Below are positions 38,219 through 64,000 of a stretch of 64,000 nucleotides of DNA, piece after piece (positions within the stretch are counted from its first letter, which is position 1; each line of letters begins with the position of its first letter). The stretch is from Kryptolebias marmoratus. Taxonomy: Eukaryota; Chordata; Actinopteri; Cyprinodontiformes; Rivulidae. The notes beneath the pieces were generated by a model. That model did not search any database, was not told the origin of the DNA, and worked only from the letters and a program-made list of their open reading frames with translations. Location: assembly GCF_001649575.2 (NCBI RefSeq), contig NC_051433.1, positions 14,321,501 through 14,385,500 on the forward strand, written 5' to 3'. A program made the translations under genes and the position numbers.

Positions 38219-39199
38219 ACGTGACAACATAATCATCTACTTGAGTCACTGTGAGATATTTACTCCCTCATAACACCTTCACAGTGGATATTCAGACGCA
38301 CTGCCGTGCTGAGATCACATCCTGTTTGGCATTGTAGATTCAGGCGTGCACATCTTATGGCAGCTTATAAAAATTCAGGAGGAAAGGAGCATCTCGGTGG
38401 CTGACATACAAATCTCCCAGTCAGAAGTTAATCTGTTATCCTCCCCGCTGGTTAATCACAGTGGTAGTTAAGCAGAGAAAGAGGAAGAGTGAGATGGGAG
38501 GACAACGCTGTCAGGGAACAGGAGACTGGCTCTTAGGGTGAGCAGCGTCTAATGACAGACCTGAAGACAAGTAAAGCACCATTTTCTTCCCACGTGTTGC
38601 GTTGTGCACATTCATTTCCTGCTAAGAGTTAAATGCACAGCTGCGCTAAATCTCTCATAGCTGCTCTTTGAGTCTTCCAGTGACACGCACGCTTAATATG
38701 TGAGATGTAGCACTTACTTTACCCAAAAAACAAAGAGATAACTCAGAACACCAACTCAATAACGTCACAGAGATTTAGCTTTATTACTCTTTCAATTACA
38801 AGTTAAAATAGCAGTGATTAAAAATACAGCATAACATTATTAAGTTGTGGACTCAAGACTCTGAATTTCTTAGGTCAAGGTCTATGTGTCCATCACTCAC
38901 AATGAGTAAATTTGGTTAAAACTAATTTTATTATTATATTAAAAAGGATTTTTTAGGATGTACAGCAATCTTTTTCAGACAAGCAGTAAAATTAGTGAAT
39001 TTGGCTTCTTTAAGCACACGGACTGAAGCACAAATAGATATTTATGAATCATCCACTTGCAGCAGGCTCATCTAAATTCTGCTTGAAAAGAAAGAGAGCA
39101 AATAGATATCTTGCCGTTTGCTAATGCTGTTTTATCTCATGCCTTGCCAAGGGGTTTATAAAAGTTTGCCAATACCTAATTATACTAAGTCTTGTTGCA

Positions 39200-40130
39200 C
39201 AGTGAAGCAGCTGGTTTGCCCAGTGGCCTCGCAGCGAGAACGCTGCAGGTTTGACTCCCGGCTGGGGCCTTCCTGTGTGCGGTTTGCATGTTGTCCCTGT
39301 GCATCTGTGGGTTTTATTCTGGGAACTCCAGTTTCCCCCCAGATTCCAAAAACATGCATGCATGTTAGGTTCATGGTAGGGATGGGCATTTTAAACATAA
39401 ACACGCTTCAAATTTCTTGGTAGTTTGTCGACTTTTCTTCAAATAACTAAGCTAATCTTTTCAATTTAGGACAGTTGCCAGTTTCTTGTTTTCTTGTTTT
39501 TACCTAAAAAAATAACAGTTAGGACTTTTAGTGAATTAAAGTTCTCTTACCCCAAGTCCTGCAGCTGAAAACCTGTCTAATTAAACACAGGCTTAGGGTT
39601 GCAGAGTCGTGTGCTGCCGCTAATCCTCCTCGCTGGGTTATATTTCTTCATTTTTGTCTGTCCAGTGGATCAAAGTGGAGGGGGGATGCATGTATTCTGG
39701 CAGTGAGGCTATGCTCACCTAGAACCATAGTTTCCACTTTATAGTCCTTTCAAAATAAACTATGATGTTGGGACGCTCCGTGTAGTTTTTTTCTTTCATT
39801 ATTTCTTCCAGGATCTGGGGTGCCGTGTCAAAAAACGTGCACCAGATGGAAAAGCACCAATAAGAAACGACTTAGTGTGTCACTACCAGGTGCCAGTGTA
39901 AAAAAAAAAAGGATTCTCATGCAATATTTCTTTGAATTTGCCCATTTTAACCAGACTTCGAATATTCAAAAATCTCTGCCCAGCCCTAAAAACAGGGTAC
40001 TCTGAATAGTTTGTGTGTGTAATGGCCTGGTGACCTGTCCAGGGAGTACCCGCCTCTCGTCCAGTCACTGTTGGAGATAGACACCAGCTTCCCCTAAACC
40101 TTGCAGAGGAACAAATGAGTCCATTGTCTG
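39200..40130 (+). repeat. tRNA-like SINE-type repeat in two blocks
   Basis: Block 1 (about 39200-39375) has a box-B-like GGTTTGACTCC (39248-39258), then 'gtgcggtttgcatgttgtcc' and 'ccaaaaacatgcatgcatg'. Block 2 (about 40020-40130) reads 'ctggtgacctgtccaggg' and 'agatagacaccagcttccc'. Both are segments of one repeat common in teleost genomes; about 640 bp of other sequence lies between. Diverged pieces occur at 2226-2282 and 61735-61985. Confidence 0.55.
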
Positions 40131-40964
40131 ACAATAATCTTTTCATCTTATTGAATACACTGCAAGTAAATCTTTCTGAAGACATTGATTAATGTAGTTT
40201 TTTCCCATAAGTCAGTCTGAAGCATTTCTGATTTTTTTTTTCTTAACTTTTCATGCAGAATATGTCTTCTAATACCGACACGAGTGCCTCTCTACTTAAT
40301 TTTTGTTAAGGGTGAACAATTTAATTTTCTGCCTGGGTTCTTTTCCCTTAACCAGAGGAGTGCTTGTTTCCATAATTATGCTGTTTTGTGTGTGTGACTG
40401 TTTATCTTGGTGTGAAGAACCAGAACATGGGCAGATGGTTCCTGGGTGCTTTCAGTGAAGGTTTGCTGCTTATTCGAAGCAGCTGCTGCGATCAGTGTCG
40501 CATGTAAAAAAAAACAATCACAGCTTTGTGTGTGTCAGGACGCGGGGTCACGTCGAGCCTTTTCACTCCCCTGAACCTATTTTTATGTGACCTGACCGGC
40601 TTTTGATCCTGATTTCCTGCTTCAGCGAGATGAGCTCTAATCTGATCTACTCTGTCACTCGGAAGGTCCCGGATCTGAAACCTTTACGATAAAAATGTCC
40701 GCTGATGGACTTATTAGCTGCTTGTCAGAGAAAATGTGGACAAGTGTAATCCTTTAAGCTGCAGGAAATCATTTTCTGTCATGAGCAGGAAGAGAAGTTG
40801 TTGTTTTGGTACAATTAATTTTGAAAAGGTGACTACAGTTTTGTCCCTTTAGTATTATGAACAATTTAATGAGTTTTTACATTTTACAATTATGATGCTT
40901 ATTTAAATGATTATTCAAGCTGTTTTGATGATATTTAGAAAATTTATTAACTGTAGCCAAAAGG

Positions 40965-41290
40965 CAAAGGTGGACAATATTGTTTTTGCCAGTGTGTGTA
41001 TGTGTGTGTGTGTGTGTGTGTGAGTCCATTAGTGTGTCTGTCTGTTAGCAAGTTATCTTATGAACCTCAGGATAGATTTTATTGAAACTTTCAGGATATA
41101 ATTATTGGATGTAGGTCTATCACTGATTAACTTTTGAACTCAATCCAATTCAAGATGTCTGCCACAGCCAACAGACCTTAGAAAACACAAAAAATAGTTA
41201 TAATTCAGTCTGATTTACAGATTTTTTGCTAAATTTTGGTGTAGTTCTAGCTGCAAGTCATTCACAACACGTGCTTTGATTTTGATATAT
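40965..41290 (+). repeat. Single unit of the ~306-bp repeat family
   Basis: It begins 'aaaggcaaaggtggacaa', carries (GT)n at about 40995, 'gtctgttagcaagttatctta', 'attattggatgtaggtctat' and 'ttcaagatgtctgccacagcc'. It is one monomer, in slc38a3 intron 1. Confidence 0.65.
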
Positions 41291-42326
41291 TGTAAGTATT
41301 ATATAAAAATAATAATAACGTCATTTTCTGGGTTTGACCAAAATGGCTACAATGCTGTCATTTCTTAACACAAGATTATCTTTGATTAAAGGACAGACCG
41401 GGAGGATGTGTAAATCACACTGGGGCCTCAATTAAGACAGCTTTTACAACCACAGGCCTATTAAAAAGTCATCAAGTAGTGGGAGACGAGGCAGTATTAG
41501 AGATTACTGACAATATTACATAAACTGCGCACCCCCCTCCTCCACACACGGCAACTGCAACACCACACTATGAGTGAACGACGAGGACAGATCCGCACAT
41601 GCATACTACAACGTGTGGATGAATCAGCATGAAAAATGCAAAATGATTCAGGTTTCCGTTCAGGAATAACAATCAGAGAAAGCCGCCCGGCTCTGGGTCC
41701 CTCCTGGTGCGGTGACGTCTGCAGAGCTGCTTACGTCAGAGCCACAGGGACCGGGGATAGATCAGCTCTCTCTGTGCTGCCAAACGGGTGTGATGTTTTG
41801 GGGCAGAACTTGAATAAGCATAGCCTCTGCTGTTTGCTGTGAAGAGATTCATTTACTCCCACCGTAAGCATCACAATGAGGCGTTTTAGGAAGGGTTTCA
41901 GGAAGGGTTTCAGGATTAAAGAGGGAGAATACCAGTTTTTTCCGTCTTGCTCATCTCTAGTTTAGCTCTTTTTTCATATTAGAAGTGTTTATACTTGTTA
42001 TATCAGATGTTGTATTTATCTGTATTAAGACAAATGAGCAATATATAAAAGTAAAAGTGTGTTCTTGCTTTCTAAAGATGTTCTAAAATCAAGGAACACT
42101 GTGTTACCTCAGGCAGACAGACCAAACTATGTTTTTGCACTTTGTCACTTTGCCATCAGGCACATTTCATTAACACAACCCTGTCCTTGTTCTAAGCACT
42201 GGGCTGAAACCAAACTGCTTTAGTACTGCACCTTCTGTTTTCTTACTTTTTTACCTTTAAATATTTGTGTTTTCTTATTAACTAAATTTGACTCTTATCT
42301 TGCCAAAACAAGTACTTTGATCTAAG

Positions 42327-42356
42327 GCATATATATATATATATATATATATATAC
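42327..42356. repeat. (AT)n microsatellite
   Basis: A run of about 14 AT units directly next to the truncated MITE at 42357. The microsatellite probably replaced or grew from the lost MITE end. Confidence 0.9.
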
Positions 42357-42498
42357 CTGATTTGAATCAATGGGTGATTAACAGGCTTCTGCAGAACATG
42401 AAGAGGTGATTTAACCTCTGAATTAGGTGTGTTGGAGCAGAGAAACAAGGAAAACCTGCAGGATGGTGGCCCTCCAAGACCAGGATTGGACACCCCTG
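42357..42498 (-). mobile_element. Truncated hAT-type MITE, relative of 1649-1862
   Basis: The right terminus GGATTGGACACCCCTG is intact and the body ('gattaacaggcttctgcaga', 'taggtgtgttggagcagag') matches the 1649-1862 element in inverse orientation. The other terminus is missing at the (AT)n tract. The 68-codon minus-strand frame here is an artefact. Confidence 0.7.
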
Positions 42499-42759
42499 TT
42501 TTAAAGAGTCAAACTGAAACTCTTGACATCTTAAAAACAACCTGCGTGATGCCTTAGCTCTTTCATCAACCACAACGTTCCTGCTACCTTTCTTCTATTT
42601 GTTTCAAACTCTGCAAAACCTCTTTAGAAGTAAGAGGTTCTGACCAAACGAGTGGGTTTTTCACTCAGTTGTCATGTATTTCCTTTCCTGTTGAACATAC
42701 TGATTGTAAAAGGCACAACTCAGGCCAATCATGTCCTCTGTTTCAAGCTCCACTGCTCA

Positions 42760-43290
42760 AGGCCATTGAGGAGGACCCCTTGTAGCTGCACAGCCCATCG
42801 TGTGTTGTTCATCAATGGCTACTCCAACCTCTTCGTGATTTGTAGACCGTGTGAGTGGCAGTGCGGTTCTGTGCAGTGATTTGTCCCATGAGGCTGGCCC
42901 TGCCTCTGCCATTGCTGCCGTCAGCAGCTCTGCTACAACTCCGCATGAATGCCGGATTCTGGCATTTGTCAAATTCAAGGTGGCATCTTTTCAATTAGGG
43001 AGTGAAATACCTTTTCAGCCTCTCGAGTGGCCCGGCGATCCACAGCCAAGGGGGCCCTGGCAGTATAATGATGCCTGGCACAATAGTACCACTGTTTCTC
43101 CAACCGGTTCCCAGGAAACCGCACAACATGTGCCATTGTGCGGAGTGCTTTGCTGCCCGGCCACGTTACCCAGCTTTACCCGGGCAAACCAAGAGGCCTG
43201 CCTGGGCGGTGGAGCTCACAATAATGTGGCTGGTAGGTTCAGAAGACTGCTAGGTGAATACCAGGGGTTTTTCACCTCGCTCTGTATTTA
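42760..43290 (+). other. GC-richer non-repetitive block in slc38a3 intron 1
   Basis: This stretch is clearly richer in G and C than the surrounding intron and carries a 146-codon open frame (42851-43291, plus), the longest in the intron. The translated frame shows no motif I know. It has no good flanking splice sites that would place it in slc38a3. It could be a conserved non-coding element or a decayed gene fragment. Confidence 0.3.
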
Positions 43291-43758
43291 ATGTGTTGAA
43301 ACATTTCTTTCCAGAAAAAAAGGTACCTTTAAAAGAGCACGGCCTGAAAAGCAGAAGGGGCCTGATGAAACGAGAACTGCTGAGTTATTGCCAGGAATTG
43401 TTGTAGAGTACACCCTGATCTTTGTGGCTCTGCTGAACCTCCTCAATAAAAGAGGAAACCAAGAGAAAAGTGACAAGCAGATAAATGGAGGCACAAAACA
43501 GCTAGAACTGGTTTGTAGCTGGTCCTGGCTGGTTCTTCTCTTTTTATCTCAATGCTGGGATTTCAACCGTTTGTGTGGGTCCCCCTTTACAGATCCCAAC
43601 ATGGTCACCATTATGGCTGTTGTTTATGCAGTGGAGCAAAAAAAAGATTATTTAGGGCCAGCCAGATAGAAGGGGGGGATTTAGTCAACAGCATCTAGGA
43701 GATACATGTCAAAGGGGCCCTTCGGGGCCCCACAAGGCAGCTGGTTAGCTCATACAAC

Positions 43759-43782
43759 ACAACAGGATACCCAGGAAATGAA
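43759..43782 (+). repeat. 24-bp sequence repeated at 46699-46722
   Basis: A 24-nt stretch starting 'acaacaggatacccagg' and ending 'aaatgaa' is identical at 43759 (intron 1) and 46699 (intron 4), both in slc38a3 non-coding DNA. The surrounding sequence differs. It is too long to be chance and may be a remnant of a short dispersed repeat. Confidence 0.7.
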
Positions 43783-44253
43783 GGCCTGATGCAAAGCCCA
43801 GTGTGACACGGCAAGCTAAAAGCTCTGTTTTCCTTTAAGGGGAGACCTGTCACTTCACGTGTCAATTATTCACAGGGTTTGCCAAAACATCTATTCACTG
43901 TTAACTCAACATCATGAGTGGGAGTTTACTGTTTACAGGCTACACAAAAAAGGTGTTGTAGTCTGACAAGTCACCCTAATCCCATTTTATTAATACTTCT
44001 AATACCACAAAAATAAAGTAAATATATTTTTATAGAGAACTTAATAGAAAAAAGCCAAATCTGTTAGAATAGTTGCAATAGTTTCCCTTGTTTTCCTTTG
44101 AAATTTGTAGTATTTCCACATTCATTTACTTGTCTAATTGTTAATAATGATATTTTTTCCTGCAAAGTTTTTATTTGTATAATCTGATATGGTCCAAACT
44201 TCTATAGGTAGGTATTTTTTAATGTTAAATGCCTGTAATTTTTCCCCCTGCAG

Positions 44254-44361
44254 ATACCGAGAGGAAAATAAAATCATCAGTGTCAGAGCACTCACGACCC
44301 GGTTCCACAAACCCAAGCTCCTACACATTTCAGCAGGCCGATTAAACTTACCTGAGCAGAC
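44254..44361 (+). other. slc38a3: slc38a3 5' UTR part of exon 2
   Basis: The acceptor reads 'tttttccccctgcag/ATACCGAG'. The 108 nt before the start codon contain no ATG, so the ATG at 44362 (G at -3, A at +4) is the first in this exon. Confidence 0.8.
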
Positions 44362-62528
<18,167 letters not shown>

Positions 62529-62950
62529 ACTCCCTCCTTTTTTTTTTTGTTTTGTTTTTTTCTGTTTTTATATTGTTGATATGCGATTGTGTTGTAATGT
62601 TTCTGTTTGTGCGTTCGTTGAAGATGCCCTTTTTCTTTTCCGTTAGAGATTATCTGCCACAGAGACTAAAGTTCAGCGCAGCTCTTCACTCTCTGAACGT
62701 TCTTGGTCTGCTAAGGTTCTGTACCTACTGCCAAAATGGTGACTGAAAACCCCCAGGCCAGTATTTTAAACATTAGTTACTTAGTGAGAACTTAATTCAA
62801 TAAAAGGCCAGTTGTGTTGACTCTGATGGAAACTTAACGGATGTTTTGTGAGAAAAAGCGTCTGGCTCCTCTGAATAGCACTTATTATGCACACAATCTG
62901 ATACATCTCCCTTTTAGCTGCTAAATAAAATCGACTGATATTTTTTTAGA
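62529..62950 (+). terminator. slc38a3: slc38a3 3' UTR and polyadenylation signals
   Basis: After the TAG stop at 62526-62528, AATAAA occurs at 62799-62804 and again at 62924-62929. The first would give a 3' UTR of about 290 nt, the second about 420 nt. A T-rich stretch follows the stop directly. Which site is used is unknown. Confidence 0.55.
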
Positions 62951-63180
62951 GATTATATGTCTACTATATTTGAATACCTACATATTTTAGTGCAGCTGCA
63001 CTTGTACAGTTGCAGAAGAGTTATAAGAGCACCTGAAGGATATGTACCATGAAGAGTTGAGTGTTTAGCCTTTTTAAATGCTCTCTTACTGAGAGTTAGA
63101 TGAGAAGATTGAAAGCACAGTCATGATTGTAACTAACTGTATGACCAGTTAGACCCAGAAATTATTTAAGATGAGCCACA

Positions 63181-63787
63181 TTAAAGGGATAGTTCAGGTA
63201 TATGAAGTAGGGTTTTGCCGAAAAGTAAATAGTGATATTTTACTTGGTGTAGATACCTTTTAGAAGAAACAGATTATTTGTGAGTGGACCAAGCCCAAAG
63301 TGGTCAGCTGCCACCCTAAAACACCTCCGATCTAAAACATTTCTCGGCACTTCATGCAAACGCTGTTTTTAAAACCTTTTAATTGCCCTCAGTTTCACAT
63401 TACACAGTTATTCTGGCAAAAAATATTCTGACATTCCTGCTGGAAGTGCCCCAGGCTGCACTGGAAGTGTTACAGCCAGCTGCTGCTGCTCCTGTTTGCA
63501 GGTTTAAATGATCAAAGAAACCTATGTGAATACTCATGTAATGATAACTTGATGGGGATGTAAAGGTAAATGAAACAGTGTTAGCATGAAGCTCTGAAGT
63601 TGTTTTGGCTGCAGTCCAGCCTGGTCTTGACCTCACTCAGACTAGCCGTTAGCTTGTCTATCCAGTCAGAACTAAACTCCATTTCTTCAAACTGAGTTGT
63701 TTAAAAGCTATCTACAACAGGTCAGATATTAATTGTTTATAACCTGTCTGCAAACCTCACTTCAAAAGATCTGAAGTATCCCTTCAA
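63181..63787. mobile_element. Complete 607-bp TTAA-flanked MITE
   Basis: Starts TTAAAGGGATAGTTCAGG and ends CTGAAGTATCCCTTCAA, so the 17-bp inverted termini differ at two positions. The right-hand TTAA has decayed to TCAA. The interior shares blocks with 26924-27525 ('ctgctggaagtgccccaggc', 'cagccagctgctgctgctcc', 'caggtcagatattaattg'). No coding capacity; the small minus-strand frame is an artefact. Confidence 0.75.
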
Positions 63788-64000
63788 GGTCCTTATCACC
63801 TAACTTGTGCTGCTGCTCTTTGTTTTTTTCTTTTTCTTTTTCTTTTTCTGAGGATGTCAATATTCTTTCCTCTAACTGAGCAGGGTATAAAAACCACAAA
63901 GTGTAAAGCACACTTCCTGCCATTCCAACAATATATGGTCTAAGTGTGTGTATTTGTATTTGTGCACAGTGACAGACTGATGGTTAACATCTGGCCACGT
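63788..64000. other. Right-edge DNA, nothing recognised
   Basis: AT-rich, with a (TTTTTC)n-like pyrimidine run near 63825-63849 ('tttttctttttctttttc'). No exon or gene start is visible before the window ends. Confidence 0.6.

Larger units (their letters stand above)
30282..44253 (+). other. slc38a3: slc38a3 intron 1, about 14 kb
   Basis: Between the non-coding first exon and the exon with the start codon. It holds repeat units (33240-33900, 40965-41290), (CA)n at 34267-34290, a nested TTAA MITE and LTR-like insert (37498-38218), a tRNA-like repeat (39200-40130), (AT)n and a MITE fragment near 42327-42498, and a GC-richer non-repetitive block at 42760-43290. I recognise no additional gene. 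Confidence 0.5.

Noticed and set aside
39248..39258. Box-B-like site suggesting a tRNA gene
   Set aside because: No cloverleaf can be formed around it; it belongs to a SINE-like repeat.

Overview
The window is vertebrate nuclear DNA from a bony fish, probably a percomorph teleost. Genes are split by GT-AG introns, intergenic DNA is AT-rich with many microsatellites, and the introns and spacers hold short TTAA-type and hAT-type elements of the kind common in teleosts. The species call is an inference from gene content and repeat style. There are no bacterial, plasmid or CRISPR features.

Layout. (1) 1-10216, minus strand: usp4, a ubiquitin-specific protease in 22 coding exons (about 997 residues). 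Its 3' UTR runs off the left edge; its CpG-rich promoter and a GCTAGC-rich first intron lie at about 9.7-10.35 kb. (2) 12670-14697, minus strand: emc3, a core subunit of the ER membrane protein complex, in 8 coding exons (261 residues, the human length). A non-coding first exon is likely at about 15.1-15.3 kb. (3) 15.4-29.3 kb: a gene-poor spacer with hAT-type and TTAA-flanked elements, a long (TA)n tract, roughly 306-bp tandem units and one non-repetitive block that may be a conserved non-coding element. (4) 29.5-62.5 kb, plus strand: slc38a3 (SNAT3/SN1), a sodium-coupled glutamine/histidine/asparagine transporter. It has a CpG-rich promoter and non-coding exon 1 (ending at 30281), a 14-kb first intron, and 16 coding exons from 44362 to 62528 (525 residues with a 33-nt microexon, 514 without). 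(5) 62.5-64 kb: 3' UTR with two polyadenylation signals and a complete 607-bp TTAA-flanked element.

The three genes do not form an operon or pathway. usp4 and emc3 are tandem on the minus strand; slc38a3 is divergent from them. In human, USP4 and SLC38A3 both lie in 3p21.31 and EMC3 in 3p25.3 (from memory), so this may be part of an old vertebrate linkage group. Exon structures were read by eye, using splice-site consensus, reading-frame continuity and similarity to remembered human proteins; every coding junction keeps frame.

I found no clearly new biological system. The best leads are the GC-donor exon 7 of usp4 (the position of the known long/short USP4 isoforms), the frame-neutral slc38a3 microexon, a second GC-donor intron in the emc3 5' UTR, nested transposons with readable target-site duplications, and a dispersed tandem repeat family with a period near 306 bp.
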